64,000 nucleotides of DNA from Achromobacter xylosoxidans A8 (GTDB lineage: Bacteria; Pseudomonadota; Gammaproteobacteria; Burkholderiales; Burkholderiaceae_B), in contig NC_014640.1 in assembly GCF_000165835.1 (NCBI RefSeq), forward strand, positions 2,418,001 through 2,482,000. The letters run 5' to 3'. Below, one piece after another: positions 1-8,857 of the stretch. Under the pieces are notes generated by a model. The model was not told the origin of the DNA and ran no database searches. It saw only the letters and a list, made by a program, of their open reading frames with translations. A program made the translations under genes and the position numbers. Every line of letters begins with the position of its first letter. Positions within the stretch are counted from its first letter, which is position 1.

Positions 1-13
1 CATGCCGGGCGAC

Positions 14-43
14 TCGACAAAATACGGGAAATCACCATATAAT
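14..43 (+). promoter_or_regulatory. sigma-70-type promoter upstream of rpmI
   Basis: TCGACA at 14-19 (5 of 6 matches to the -35 consensus) is followed by a perfect TATAAT at 38-43 with an 18-bp spacer. Transcription would begin near 50 and give a leader of about 200 nt before rpmI. The ribosomal block can therefore be expressed independently of whatever lies upstream. This is a pattern match only. Confidence 0.55.
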
Positions 44-254
44 CAAAGGCTTTCCTGGATCCGAGTCAGATTTGACCCCTCCAGGGGAGAAGCCGCCGGG
101 CAGCAATGCTGGCGGGAAGTACCCAGGAAGTACCCCCCAGAAGTGGCAACAGGTCCCCAAGTTTTGCCGCCATGGAAGGCTACATCGGCCCTTCATGCGT
201 CAAGCACCTGGCGTCATGTAAATCAACAATGAGTGTTTAGTTTAGGGAATCAAC
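44..254 (+). promoter_or_regulatory. non-coding leader of rpmI-rplT
   Basis: No credible coding sequence lies here; in particular no C-terminal end of IF3 (infC), the usual upstream neighbour, is recognisable. A short hairpin CCCC-TCCA-GGGG lies at 76-87. In E. coli and B. subtilis the rpmI-rplT mRNA leader is bound by L20 for autoregulation. Whether this leader folds that way was not established. AGGGAA at 244-249 is the rpmI ribosome binding site. Confidence 0.4.
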
Positions 255-452
255 ATGCCCAAGATGAAAACCAAGAAAAGCGCCTCCAAGCGCTTTAAGG
301 TTCGCGGCAGCGGCTCCATCAAGCGTGGTCAGGCGTTCAAGCGTCACATCCTGACCAAGAAGACCACCAAGGCCAAGCGTCAACTGCGCGGCTCGACGGC
401 GGTTCATGAATCCAACGTGGCCTCCGTCAAGGCCATGATGCCTTTCGCTTGA
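255..452 (+). CDS. rpmI: 50S ribosomal protein L35
   Basis: A 65-residue, very basic protein starting [14 protein letters not shown], the typical L35 opening, with the family's usual length. L35 is a small protein of the large ribosomal subunit. The start is fixed by AGGGAA five bases upstream. rplT follows after 17 bases, so the two are co-transcribed, the conserved bacterial arrangement in which L20 often controls both. Nothing unusual is seen. Confidence 0.97.
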   Translation: MPKMKTKKSASKRFKVRGSGSIKRGQAFKRHILTKKTTKAKRQLRGSTAVHESNVASVKAMMPFA

Positions 453-469
453 TCTAAGGGAGATCTACT

Positions 470-829
470 ATGCCTCGCGTCAAACGCGGCGTAACTGCCC
501 GCGCACGTCACAAGAAAGTCATTGCCGCCGCCAAGGGTTACCGTGGCCGCCGCGGTAATGTGTTCCGTATTGCCAAGCAAGCAGTCATGCGCGCTGGCCA
601 ATACGCCTACCGCGACCGTCGTAACAAGAAGCGCACGTTCCGTGCTCTGTGGATCACGCGTATCAACGCCGCCGTCCGCGAACATGGCGTCAGCTACAGC
701 GTGTTCATCGCTGGCCTGAAGAAGGCTTCGATCGAACTCGACCGCAAGGTTCTGGCCGACCTGGCCGTGCGCGACAAGGCCGGCTTTGCCGCCATCGTGC
801 AGCAAGCCAAGGCTGCCTTGGCTGCCTGA
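470..829 (+). CDS. rplT: 50S ribosomal protein L20
   Basis: 119 residues, the normal L20 length, starting [16 protein letters not shown] with the basic N-terminal extension that threads into 23S rRNA, then the globular part ([22 protein letters not shown]). L20 is needed early in 50S assembly and in many bacteria represses its own operon by binding the mRNA leader. AAGGGAGA at 456-463 is a strong ribosome binding site. A long hairpin follows the stop codon and separates it from pheS. Confidence 0.98.
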   Translation: MPRVKRGVTARARHKKVIAAAKGYRGRRGNVFRIAKQAVMRAGQYAYRDRRNKKRTFRALWITRINAAVREHGVSYSVFIAGLKKASIELDRKVLADLAVRDKAGFAAIVQQAKAALAA

Positions 830-856
830 TCGCGCTTTAACTCATCGCGCATCGCT

Positions 857-890
857 GCAAACGGGGCTGTAATGGCCCCGTTTGCGTTTT
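857..890 (+). terminator. hairpin terminator or attenuator between rplT and pheS
   Basis: A perfect 11-bp stem, GCAAACGGGGC (857-867) with GCCCCGTTTGC (875-885), has a 7-base loop and is followed by GTTTT. It sits 28 bases after rplT and 15 bases before pheS, so it should set the ratio of ribosomal-protein to synthetase mRNA. E. coli pheST has a Phe-codon leader attenuator; no such leader peptide is visible in the 75-bp gap here. Confidence 0.7.
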
Positions 891-904
891 GAAGGCTGGA
901 TTTC

Positions 905-1927
905 ATGACTCAAACGGTTGACGACCTGGTCTCCCAGGCGCAAGAACGCTTCGCCGCCGCCACGGATGCTGCTGCGCTGGAAAATGCAAAGGCTCGGTTC
1001 CTGGGCAAGGAAGGCGCACTGACGGTGCTGCTCAAAGCCCTAGGCAAGCTCGAACCCGAGCAGAAGCGCGAGATGGGCGCCCGGATCAATCAGGCCAAGC
1101 AAAAGGTCGAAGAGCTTCTGAACCTGCGCCGCGCCGCGCTGGCACAGGCCGAACTGGACGCCCGCCTGGCATCCGAAACCATTGACGTCACCCTCCCGGG
1201 CCGCGGCCGCGCGCCGGGCGGCATCCATCCGGTGATCCGGACCTGGGAACGCGTGGAAGAGATTTTCCGTTCCATAGGCTTCGACGTGGCCGACGGCCCC
1301 GAAGTGGAAAACGACTGGACCAATTTCACCGCTTTGAACAGCCCGCTGGACCATCCCGCGCGTTCCATGCACGACACGTTCTACGTCGACATGAACGATG
1401 CCGACGGTCAGCCGCTGTTGCTGCGCACGCACACCAGCCCCATGCAGGTGCGTTACGCCCGCATGCACAAGCCGCCCATCAAGGTCATCGCGCCTGGGCG
1501 CACCTACCGCGTCGACAGCGACGCCACGCACTCGCCCATGTTCCACCAAGTGGAAGGGCTCTGGATTGCCGAGGACATCTCGTTCGCCGACCTGAAGGGC
1601 GTGTACACCGATTTCCTGCGCTGCTTCTTTGAAACCGACGACCTGGCCGTGCGTTTCCGCCCGTCGTTCTTCCCGTTCACGGAACCGTCCGCCGAAATCG
1701 ACATGATGTTCACCTCGGGTCCGAACCGCGGCCGCTGGCTGGAGATCTCCGGCTCGGGCCAGGTGCACCCGCAAGTGGTGCGCAACTTCGGCCTCGATCC
1801 CGAGCGCTACATCGGCTTCGCCTTCGGTTCCGGGCTCGAGCGCCTGACCATGTTGCGCTACGGCGTCAACGATCTGCGCCAGTTCTACGAAGGCGATTTG
1901 CGCTTCCTGCGCCAGTTCAACGAATAA
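905..1927 (+). CDS. pheS: phenylalanine--tRNA ligase alpha subunit
   Basis: 340 residues. The N-terminal coiled-coil domain (about 1-100) is followed by the class II aminoacyl-tRNA synthetase core. Visible motifs include [21 protein letters not shown], the motif 2 region around [12 protein letters not shown] and [18 protein letters not shown], and motif 3 [17 protein letters not shown] near the C-terminus. It charges tRNA-Phe as an alpha2-beta2 heterotetramer with PheT, encoded 13 bases downstream. Both are essential cytoplasmic enzymes. Confidence 0.98.
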   Translation: MTQTVDDLVSQAQERFAAATDAAALENAKARFLGKEGALTVLLKALGKLEPEQKREMGARINQAKQKVEELLNLRRAALAQAELDARLASETIDVTLPGRGRAPGGIHPVIRTWERVEEIFRSIGFDVADGPEVENDWTNFTALNSPLDHPARSMHDTFYVDMNDADGQPLLLRTHTSPMQVRYARMHKPPIKVIAPGRTYRVDSDATHSPMFHQVEGLWIAEDISFADLKGVYTDFLRCFFETDDLAVRFRPSFFPFTEPSAEIDMMFTSGPNRGRWLEISGSGQVHPQVVRNFGLDPERYIGFAFGSGLERLTMLRYGVNDLRQFYEGDLRFLRQFNE

Positions 1928-1940
1928 CAGACGGCTGATC

Positions 1941-4358
1941 ATGCAATTTCCCGAATCCTGGCTGCGTACGCTGGTCAACCCCGCGATCGCCACCGATGAA
2001 CTCGCGCACCGGCTCACCATGGCCGGCCTGGAAGTCGAAGACACCGTGCCTGCCGCGCCCGCCTTCAGCGGCGTGGTCGTGGGCCACATCGTCGAAATCG
2101 CGCCGCACCCGGACGCCGACAAGCTGCGCGTCTGCAAGGTGGATGATGGCTCCGGCGAGCTGCTGCAGATCGTGTGCGGCGCGCCCAACGCTGCCGCCGG
2201 CCTGACGGTGCCGCTCGCGCGCGTCGGCGCCGAGCTGCCTGGCGGCATGAAGATCGGCGTGGCCAAGATGCGCGGCGTGCAATCGTCGGGCATGTTGTGC
2301 TCGGCCCGCGAACTGGGCCTGTCGCAGGATCACGCCGGCTTGCTGGAACTGCCCGCCGGCATGACGCCCGGCCAGTCGATCCGCGAAGTGCTGGACCTGG
2401 ACGACACGCTCTTCACCCTGAAGATGACGCCCAACCGCGCCGACTGCCTGTCCATCCTGGGCGTGGCGCGCGAAGTGGCTGCCCTGACCGGCGCTCCGCT
2501 GTCCGTGCCGACGGCCGTTGCCGTGCCCGTCACGCTGGACGAGCGCCTGCCGGTCAAGGTCGAAGCGCCCGATCTGTGCGGCCGTTTCGGCGGCCGCGTG
2601 ATTCGCGGCGTCAACGCTCGCGCCGCGACGCCCGAGTGGATGAAGACGCGTCTGGAGCGCGCCGGCCAACGCTCGGTATCGGCGCTGGTGGACATCTCCA
2701 ACTACGTCATGCTCGAACTGGGCCGTCCGTCGCACGTGTTCGACCTGGACAAAATCCGCGGCGATCTCAGCGTGCGTTGGGCCCGCGAAGGCGAAACGCT
2801 CGAGCTGCTGAACGGCCAGACCGTCACGCTGGATTCCACGGTAGGCGTGGTGGTTGCGGGCGATCAGGTGGAAAGCCTGGCCGGCATCATGGGCGGCGAA
2901 GCGACCGCAGTCACGCTCGACACCCGCAACATCTATCTGGAAGCCGCATTCTGGTGGCCGCAGTCGCTCGCCGGCCGCGCGCGCCGCTACAAGTTCAGCT
3001 CGGAAGCCAGCCACCGCGGCGAGCGTGGCGTGGACTTCGCCACCATTCCCGAGCACATCGAATTCATCACGCGCCTGATCGTCGACATCTGCGGCGGCGA
3101 AGCCGGTCCGCTGGACGACCAGATCGTCAACTTGCCCAAGCGCGAACCCGTGCGCATGCGCCTGCCGCGCTGCCATCGCGTGCTGGGCGTGCCGGTCACT
3201 CAGGCCGAGGTCGCCAAGATCTTCGGCAGCCTGGGCCTGGACTTCAGGATCGAAGGCGATGACTTCATCGTCACGCCGCCTTCCTATCGCTTCGACCTGG
3301 AGCTTGAAGAAGACCTGATCGAAGAAGTGGCCCGCATCTACGGTTTCGAGAACATTCCCGTGGAGCCGCCCATGGCGCGCGCCAAGATGTTCTCGCAGCC
3401 GGAAATCCGCCGCGGCGCGCATGCGCTGCGCCGCCTGGCCGCTGCGCAGGACTACCAGGAAGTCGTGAACTACAGCTTCGTCGAAGCCGAGTGGGAACGC
3501 GACTACGCCGGCAACGAAACGCCCGTGCGTCTGGTCAACCCCATCGCCAGCCATTTGTCGGTGATGCGCTCCAGCCTGATCGCCAGCCTCGTCGCCAATA
3601 TCCGTCACAACGCCAATCGCAAGCAGACGCGCGTGCGCCTGTTCGAATTGGGCCGCGTGTTCACGCGCGATGCGTCTGTTCAGGACGGTCCGCTGGAAGT
3701 GGCGGGCGTGCGCCAGCCCATGAAACTGGCGGGCGCGGCCTGGGGGCCGGCCGTGGAAGAGCAGTGGGGCGTGGCGACGCGCCAGGTGGACTTCTACGAC
3801 GTGAAGATGGATGTCGAGGCGCTGTTCGGCGCGCGCGGCAGCCGTCTGCGTTTCGAGGCCGCGACGCATCCCGCACTGCATCCGGGCCGCGGCGCGCGCA
3901 TCGAACTGGACGGCAAGCACGTAGGCTGGGTCGGTGAACTGCATCCGCGTTGGGCCCAGCAAGCCGACCTGGCGCATGCGCCGGTCGTGTTCGAACTGGA
4001 CGCCGCAGCCTTGTCCGAAGGCGAACTGCCCCAAGTGCGCGAGCTCTCGCGCCAGCCCGTGGTGGTGCGCGACCTGGCGCTGTGGGTCGATGCCGACGTG
4101 TCTGCACAGTCGATGCTCGACACCGTCTTCGCGACCGTCAAGGCAGATCCTCAACTGGCCGTGGTGCAGGACGCGCGCCTGTTCGACGTGTGGCGCGAGA
4201 AGTCCCAAGGCAGCGAGCCCGTCACCGAGAAAAGCCTTGCTTTCCGATTCTGGCTACAGGACACTGAGGTCACTCTGGACGAAGCCCGCGTGGCCGATTG
4301 CCTGGCCCGCATCAAGGAAGCCTTGGTGGCTGCGCATGGCGCTCGCCAACGCGCATGA
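1941..4358 (+). CDS. pheT: phenylalanine--tRNA ligase beta subunit
   Basis: 805 residues, the usual bacterial size. In order: tRNA-binding OB domain (about 40-150, [20 protein letters not shown]), B3/B4 editing domain (about 210-390), B5 domain (about 405-475), the catalytic-like core, and a C-terminal anticodon-binding FDX-ACB domain (about 710-805, [11 protein letters not shown]). It pairs with PheS and hydrolyses mischarged Tyr-tRNA-Phe. The stop lies 3 bases before the ihfA start, so the two are probably translationally linked. Confidence 0.98.
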   Translation: MQFPESWLRTLVNPAIATDELAHRLTMAGLEVEDTVPAAPAFSGVVVGHIVEIAPHPDADKLRVCKVDDGSGELLQIVCGAPNAAAGLTVPLARVGAELPGGMKIGVAKMRGVQSSGMLCSARELGLSQDHAGLLELPAGMTPGQSIREVLDLDDTLFTLKMTPNRADCLSILGVAREVAALTGAPLSVPTAVAVPVTLDERLPVKVEAPDLCGRFGGRVIRGVNARAATPEWMKTRLERAGQRSVSALVDISNYVMLELGRPSHVFDLDKIRGDLSVRWAREGETLELLNGQTVTLDSTVGVVVAGDQVESLAGIMGGEATAVTLDTRNIYLEAAFWWPQSLAGRARRYKFSSEASHRGERGVDFATIPEHIEFITRLIVDICGGEAGPLDDQIVNLPKREPVRMRLPRCHRVLGVPVTQAEVAKIFGSLGLDFRIEGDDFIVTPPSYRFDLELEEDLIEEVARIYGFENIPVEPPMARAKMFSQPEIRRGAHALRRLAAAQDYQEVVNYSFVEAEWERDYAGNETPVRLVNPIASHLSVMRSSLIASLVANIRHNANRKQTRVRLFELGRVFTRDASVQDGPLEVAGVRQPMKLAGAAWGPAVEEQWGVATRQVDFYDVKMDVEALFGARGSRLRFEAATHPALHPGRGARIELDGKHVGWVGELHPRWAQQADLAHAPVVFELDAAALSEGELPQVRELSRQPVVVRDLALWVDADVSAQSMLDTVFATVKADPQLAVVQDARLFDVWREKSQGSEPVTEKSLAFRFWLQDTEVTLDEARVADCLARIKEALVAAHGARQRA

Positions 4359-4361
4359 ACC

Positions 4362-4712
4362 ATGGGGAACAGTATGCTTGCTGCCGAGCCGCGCACGTTG
4401 ACCAAGGCTGAACTGGCCGAACTGCTCTTCGAGCGGGTCGGCCTGAACAAGCGCGAAGCCAAGGACATCGTCGATACCTTCTTCGAGGAAATCCGCGACG
4501 CCCTGGCGCGCGGTGATTCCGTCAAGCTCTCCGGTTTTGGCAATTTCCAGGTGCGCGACAAACCGCCGCGCCCTGGCCGCAATCCCAAGACCGGCGAGAC
4601 CATACCCATCGCCGCGCGCCGCGTGGTTACCTTCCATGCGAGCCAGAAGCTCAAGAGCGTGGTGGAGCAGGCAACGCCCGCAGCACCCGAAGCATCCGAC
4701 GCCGAGGAGTGA
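4362..4712 (+). CDS. ihfA: integration host factor subunit alpha
   Basis: 116 residues of the HU/IHF fold. [21 protein letters not shown] forms the helical dimer body, and the DNA-bending arm contains the [10 protein letters not shown] motif with its conserved proline that intercalates DNA. IHF-alpha acts as a heterodimer with IhfB in recombination, replication and transcription control. pheT-ihfA adjacency is conserved in proteobacteria. A shorter start at the internal Met five residues in ([11 protein letters not shown]) is also possible. Confidence 0.97.
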   Translation: MGNSMLAAEPRTLTKAELAELLFERVGLNKREAKDIVDTFFEEIRDALARGDSVKLSGFGNFQVRDKPPRPGRNPKTGETIPIAARRVVTFHASQKLKSVVEQATPAAPEASDAEE

Positions 4713-4769
4713 TACGCTTTGTCGGCAATTGTTATCGGCACCTGACGCATCGCGGCATAAAATCCCCTT

Positions 4770-5201
4770 ATGACACGTACCGAATCCACCGTTACCTTAC
4801 CGCCCATTCCCGCCAAGCGTTACTTCACCATCGGTGAAGTCAGCGACCTGTGTGGCGTCAAGCCCCATGTCTTGCGGTATTGGGAACAGGAATTCACGCA
4901 GCTCAAGCCGGTGAAGCGGCGCGGCAACCGCCGCTACTACCAGCATCACGAAGTGCTGCTGATCCGCCGCATCCGTTCCCTGCTGTATGAGCAAGGCTTT
5001 ACGATCAGCGGCGCGCGCAATCGCCTGGGCGATGCGCGCGACGTGCCGCACGATCAGGACGCTGCAGTGCGCCTGTCGGGCGCGGAAATGCAAGCCTTGC
5101 GCAACGAGCTGGGCAACGTCTCGACGATGCTGGCCGAAGCCTTGGGCACGGCTGCAAACGTTGCCGGCGCAAGCGCCGGCAACGCAAGCCCTGCGGCTTG
5201 A
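4770..5201 (+). CDS. MerR-family transcriptional regulator
   Basis: 143 residues with an N-terminal MerR winged helix: [25 protein letters not shown], then [20 protein letters not shown]. The rest is a short, Ala-rich tail without metal-binding cysteines, so it is not a classical metal sensor. Regulators of this type commonly sit directly behind ihfA in proteobacteria. The target is unknown. The gap of 57 bases after ihfA contains an AT-rich TAAAAT element just before the ATG, so it may have its own promoter. Confidence 0.85.
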   Translation: MTRTESTVTLPPIPAKRYFTIGEVSDLCGVKPHVLRYWEQEFTQLKPVKRRGNRRYYQHHEVLLIRRIRSLLYEQGFTISGARNRLGDARDVPHDQDAAVRLSGAEMQALRNELGNVSTMLAEALGTAANVAGASAGNASPAA

Positions 5202-5244
5202 ACGCGGCGCATCGTCATTCCCCGCATTGTTTGAACGCAGTACC

Positions 5245-5274
5245 TGCAACGCGCGGCGTAAGCCGCGCGTTGCA
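5245..5274 (+). terminator. GC-rich hairpin after the MerR-like gene
   Basis: A perfect 13-bp stem, TGCAACGCGCGGC (5245-5257) with its complement (5262-5274), has a GTAA tetraloop and lies 43 bases after the MerR stop. It lacks a following T-run (TTGAGC follows), so it may be a weak terminator or an mRNA-stabilising structure. Confidence 0.45.
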
Positions 5275-5405
5275 TTGAGCAGTACCTCGCGCCGCGCGCA
5301 TCGATGCGCATGCGGTTGATGCAATCGATGAACGCAGCGCGAAAATTTTTTTGAGTATTCAGCACTTTTTCTGCACGAATGCGTGCAAACAAAATTTTGT
5401 TCTGC

Positions 5406-5411
5406 TATACT
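5406..5411 (+). promoter_or_regulatory. -10 element of the tRNA-Pro promoter
   Basis: TATACT at 5406-5411 lies 10 bases before the tRNA 5' end, so transcription would start only a few bases before the mature RNA. No good -35 is seen; GTGCAA at 5383-5388 is the best at 17-bp spacing. A perfect 14-bp palindrome AACAAAATTTTGTT (5388-5401) occupies the spacer. Confidence 0.5.
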
Positions 5412-5419
5412 CTTTTTCT

Positions 5420-5498
<79 letters not shown>

Positions 5499-5506
5499 GT
5501 AGTTCC

Positions 5507-5546
5507 AAAGGCCGTCAGTGAGAAATCACTGACGGCCTTTTCATTT
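5507..5546 (+). terminator. rho-independent terminator of tRNA-Pro
   Basis: A perfect 15-bp stem, AAAGGCCGTCAGTGA (5507-5521) with its complement at 5526-5540, has a GAAA tetraloop and is followed by TCATTTTT. It lies 8 bases past the tRNA CCA end. Confidence 0.9.
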
Positions 5547-5600
5547 TTGCTTGCCTGTTTTTCGATGAGCATGGCGCTAGTGCGTTGCATGTGCGCGGAC

Positions 5601-5631
5601 AAAATAAAAAGCCACCTGAAAAGGTGGCTTT
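5601..5631 (-). terminator. rho-independent terminator of the YjaB-like gene
   Basis: The stem AAAGCCACCT (5608-5617) and AGGTGGCTTT (5622-5631) has a tetraloop. Read on the minus strand it is followed by a T-rich tract (complement of 5601-5607). It starts 11 bases beyond the stop of the minus-strand acetyltransferase gene and could also act on the plus strand. Confidence 0.75.
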
Positions 5632-5642
5632 GCTGCTTTTAT

Positions 5643-6080
5643 TCAGCTTCGATATTCCAGATGGATCAGCGGGTACGGCCTGCCTTGATCGTCTAGCGGC
5701 GAACGTCCCGTGCGCTTGAAGCCTATCTTTTCATAGAAGCCTACCGCCTGGCCATTTTGCTCATTGACGTCCGTGGTCATATTGGGATGGAGCGAGAGGC
5801 CGTGCCGCACCAGCGCGGCGCCTATGCCGGTTCCGCGGCAGGCGGAATCGACGAACAGCGCCTGCATGCGCCCGTTGTCGATCAGCATGAACGCCTGCGG
5901 ATAGTCGTTGGCATCGACAGCCAGCCAGAGCGGCACTTGGGGGAGAAAACCGCACACCATCTCGTCGATGGCCTGGCGATCCTCGGGCGATAGAAAGCCG
6001 TGCGTGGCGTCCACCGCGTTGCGCCAGATTTCGACTACGCGTGCGCCTTCGTCGGGGCGGGAGGTTCTTATCTTCATCAT
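5643..6080 (-). CDS. yjaB: YjaB-like GNAT N-acetyltransferase
   Basis: 145 residues from the chosen start MMKIRTSRPDEG. A longer reading adds 20 residues without family similarity. The sequence follows E. coli YjaB closely in my memory: VDATHGFLS, the acetyl-CoA loop CRGTGIGAALV near residue 80, and VNEQNGQAVGFYEKIGFKRTGRS at the C-terminus, diagnostic of this GNAT subgroup. It should transfer an acetyl group from acetyl-CoA to an unknown small substrate. It is a single-gene unit with its own terminator. Confidence 0.85.
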   Translation of the reverse strand: MMKIRTSRPDEGARVVEIWRNAVDATHGFLSPEDRQAIDEMVCGFLPQVPLWLAVDANDYPQAFMLIDNGRMQALFVDSACRGTGIGAALVRHGLSLHPNMTTDVNEQNGQAVGFYEKIGFKRTGRSPLDDQGRPYPLIHLEYRS

Positions 6081-6170
6081 CGGCGCAGCGTATTGGATTT
6101 CCTTTTGCGGCGTCAAATGGGGGCGCGCGAATGGGTACACTGGGACGCCGCTTTCTGACTAGGAGTGAAA

Positions 6171-6608
6171 ATGGCGCGAGAGAATGCCGTGAAGAACCAT
6201 GCGCGTCGCCGCCTGCCCGACGGCCGCCGCTTTTGGTTCATCAGCCTGCTAGGCATTATTGTGGCCACCAGCCCGGACATCCTGAACGCACTGCGCGGGC
6301 AATTCGAAGCGGCGCAACGGTTGGTGATACCGGCGCTGCTGCTGTATTGGCTGTATCGGGGCAGTGAATGGGCGCGCTGGATTCTGATGGTCATGCTGCT
6401 CGGCATAGGGGCAATGAATCTCTATCTGGTGACAAGCTTGCTCAAGTATTCCGTCAACCTGTGGCTGCATGCCTTTGTGGCCAGCGCTGCGATGGTTATG
6501 ACCGGGCTCTATCTGGCATTGGCGAAGAAAGACTTCGCGCGCTATTGCAGCCATGTGACTGTGCGAAACGCCTGCAAGGCTGCGGCGCGGCAGGCGGAAC
6601 CTCGTTGA
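6171..6608 (+). CDS. small integral membrane protein, function unknown
   Basis: 145 residues. AGGAG at 6161-6165 places the start at this ATG rather than at the GTG two codons earlier. After a basic N-terminus there are about four hydrophobic segments (RFWFISLLGIIVATS, LVIPALLLYWLYRG, WILMVMLLGIGAMNLYLV, LHAFVASAAMVMTGLYLAL), so it is a polytopic inner-membrane protein with a cytosolic Arg/Lys-rich tail. I do not recognise a family. It may be co-transcribed with the small membrane gene 36 bases downstream. Confidence 0.7.
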   Translation: MARENAVKNHARRRLPDGRRFWFISLLGIIVATSPDILNALRGQFEAAQRLVIPALLLYWLYRGSEWARWILMVMLLGIGAMNLYLVTSLLKYSVNLWLHAFVASAAMVMTGLYLALAKKDFARYCSHVTVRNACKAAARQAEPR

Positions 6609-6644
6609 ACGTCAGATTGGATACTTGAGGCGGGAGGCGCACCG

Positions 6645-6833
6645 GTGCTGTACGTAGTCGTGTGGAGCGTGTTGGCGGTAGCTGCGTTCGCAAGCAGCCT
6701 GTTCGTTTTGTGGACGCGGCCGTTCCAGTTCAAGGACCAGGGCGCCGGGCCAGACTATCGGCCGTCCGCCGGTGTCGCGGGGGCCTTGATGACGATCGCC
6801 ATTCTTGCGTTGGTGATTGCGCTGACGGTATGA
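6645..6833 (+). CDS. 62-aa two-helix membrane protein, unknown
   Basis: It starts at GTG with GGGAGG (6632-6637) seven bases upstream, a convincing ribosome binding site. Two hydrophobic segments (residues about 2-23 and 43-62) flank a short polar loop, so it should be a hairpin in the inner membrane. No family is recognised. It follows another small membrane protein in the same direction, suggesting a two-gene unit. Confidence 0.6.
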   Translation: MLYVVVWSVLAVAAFASSLFVLWTRPFQFKDQGAGPDYRPSAGVAGALMTIAILALVIALTV

Positions 6834-6926
6834 CGACGAACGGCACCACACCCGGATGGTATAAGTGCACGGTAGCGCACTGACGGAGCGCTTGGCGATC
6901 ACTGATAACTCCAGGCGGCCTGTGGA

Positions 6927-7382
6927 ATGAAAGTCATGAGAACACTTGCGGTGCTCCTATTGCTGACGCTACAGGCGATCGGGGCTGTCGCTGAAACGCA
7001 GGCAGAGGCGTCGACCACGCGCGTGGTACAGGGCGGCCGCTGGACCGAAGGCGCGGCCACGGGCGCGTACCGGATCGTCATGGAAGAGGTAGGGTTCGAG
7101 CACGTCAGCTGCCGCGTCCGGATTCAATGGGTCGCTTCCACGGCCGCTGGCCGTCCCGCCAAGCTCGTTGCGGAACAGGCCTTCGCGGAACTCTCGACCA
7201 CCTTCTGGAGTTGCGGGCAGGGCAAGCAGAGCGTGGTTGTTGCCGGCAATGTGCTGACAGTGCAGGCCACGCACGCGTATTCCGGTGAGCCATGCACATT
7301 CACGGCCAAGCTCGGCAAGCCGGGCCAGTATCAATACGCAGGGTGCGGCAACGAGGAATCGGCGCCGAAGACCGGTGGCTGA
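6927..7382 (+). CDS. secreted or periplasmic hypothetical protein
   Basis: 151 residues with a classical signal peptide (MKVMRTLAVLLLLTLQAIGAVAET, cleavage probably after AVA). The mature part has four cysteines in two spaced pairs (SCRV, SCGQ, PCTF, GCGN) that could form disulfides in the periplasm, and ends in a polar tail. No domain is recognised. It lies alone between the small membrane genes and the rhomboid gene. Confidence 0.7.
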   Translation: MKVMRTLAVLLLLTLQAIGAVAETQAEASTTRVVQGGRWTEGAATGAYRIVMEEVGFEHVSCRVRIQWVASTAAGRPAKLVAEQAFAELSTTFWSCGQGKQSVVVAGNVLTVQATHAYSGEPCTFTAKLGKPGQYQYAGCGNEESAPKTGG

Positions 7383-7482
7383 AACGCTCGCTGCACCGAG
7401 GCATCGCGCGCGCACGTCGGGGTTCTGCAGGCTGGCGCGCGGCTTGGGTAAGATAAAGCCCACTCTTTGACATGCCTACCTG

Positions 7483-8760
7483 ATGCCTCCATTCCAACGC
7501 ACGTCCCTGCTCAAAAGAATATGCGCCAGCAAGATCACGCTGTTGCTGATCGCCTGCAATGTCGCGGTGTACTGCGCGGCGGGATTCCTGGACACGCGAG
7601 CGTTCGAAAGTCTGAGCCAAACCTCGTTCCTGATCGACTGGGGCGGAAACGTGCCAGCGTTGACCTTGTCCGGCGAGTACTGGCGCCTGTTCACCAGCAT
7701 GTTCCTGCATGTCGGCTTCCTGCATCTGGCAATCAACATGCTGGCGCTGTGGTCGCTGGGAGTCATTCTCGAGGCGCGCATGCGTTCCTGGGTCTTCCTG
7801 GGCGTGTATCTGCTGTCGGGCCTGTGCGGCAGCCTGGTCACGGCGCTATGGCATCGCGACGAGTTTTTCCTGAGCTGCGGGGCTTCCGGCGCGATCCTGG
7901 GCATTTTCGGGGCGGCCATCGTCTACGGCCTGCATGACCGGCGCATGGGCCGGCCGCACATCCCGCCGGGCAATCTGCTGTTCAGCCTGGTGCTGACCTT
8001 CGGCGCGGGCTTTGCGTTCGACGTCGACAATGCGGCGCACCTGGGTGGCCTGCTTGCAGGGGCGCTGCTCGCGGGCGTCGCGCTGTGCGCCGAACGCTTG
8101 CGGCCCATGGCGGCAGCGGCGGTATTGGCGGGCACCGGCGTGATCAGCGCCGCGGCATTGGCCTTGGTAACGCTTGATAACCATGATCGCGAGATGCAGC
8201 AGCAGATCGCCGCTGCGCGCTTTGAGCGTACGCTGGGGAAGATGGGATTGCTGCAGCCGGCCGCAACGCCCGCGAGCGCGCTGATTCTCGATGAGTGCGT
8301 CGACCGCGCACTGTTCGAGGCTGCACAGGGCGGAGCCGCCGCGCCCGATCTGCGCCGCTGCATAAAGTCTGGCGACCGCGAGCAGGCCCTGCTGGCGCGG
8401 TTCATGCCGCAGTGGTTTCAAGATTGCCTGGCGCAAACCGTCGAGTTGCAACAGCTGTACCCGGATGCGGCTGCGCGCAAGGCATTGGCCGGGGCAGAGC
8501 AGTATTGCGCGATGCAGACCCGGATCTATGCCGCCATCTTTCAGGAACAGCCGGTCGAACTCGAGGTGGAGAAGGCCGTGCAGACGCGCCTCTTGATGAA
8601 ATTCCTGGTGGATGGGGGCAGGAAGTTCCGGACCGAGTCAGCGCCATTGCAGGCACAGGCTGACGCCATGCAGGGGATCCTCCGGCGGCCGGGTGAACTG
8701 GCGTCGGCAATCATCAGCCGGTCTGGATGCCCCTACTGGAGTTGCGCACGGTCGCGCTAG
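7483..8760 (+). CDS. rhomboid-family intramembrane serine protease
   Basis: 425 residues. The first 205 form a six-helix rhomboid core: YWRLFTSMFLH (WR motif, 67-68), the HxxxN motif H81-N85, the catalytic serine in GASG (S135) and the catalytic histidine in AHLGG (H186). Rhomboids cut transmembrane substrates within the inner membrane. The remaining 220 residues are a soluble, Ala/Gln-rich region with several cysteines and no recognised domain, much longer than in GlpG-type enzymes. The stretch CGYWSC-like end (CPYWSC) is a possible redox pair. Confidence 0.88.
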   Translation: MPPFQRTSLLKRICASKITLLLIACNVAVYCAAGFLDTRAFESLSQTSFLIDWGGNVPALTLSGEYWRLFTSMFLHVGFLHLAINMLALWSLGVILEARMRSWVFLGVYLLSGLCGSLVTALWHRDEFFLSCGASGAILGIFGAAIVYGLHDRRMGRPHIPPGNLLFSLVLTFGAGFAFDVDNAAHLGGLLAGALLAGVALCAERLRPMAAAAVLAGTGVISAAALALVTLDNHDREMQQQIAAARFERTLGKMGLLQPAATPASALILDECVDRALFEAAQGGAAAPDLRRCIKSGDREQALLARFMPQWFQDCLAQTVELQQLYPDAAARKALAGAEQYCAMQTRIYAAIFQEQPVELEVEKAVQTRLLMKFLVDGGRKFRTESAPLQAQADAMQGILRRPGELASAIISRSGCPYWSCARSR

Positions 8761-8857
8761 CGATCGGGCGAGCCGCAGCAGGCAGCAATAAACGGGAGGA
8801 CAAGGCGCGCCCGCGCTCGTAGCATGCAGGCATCATTCATGTCTGGAGCTGGCGCCG

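Noticed and set aside
2-232. 76-codon frame at the start of the window
   Set aside because: No ribosome binding site, no similarity to IF3, and it overlaps the promoter; treated as leader.
1917-4208. 763-codon open frame on the minus strand opposite pheT
   Set aside because: It is the antisense shadow of a well-conserved synthetase gene in high-GC DNA; the His/Arg/Ala-rich translation resembles no protein.
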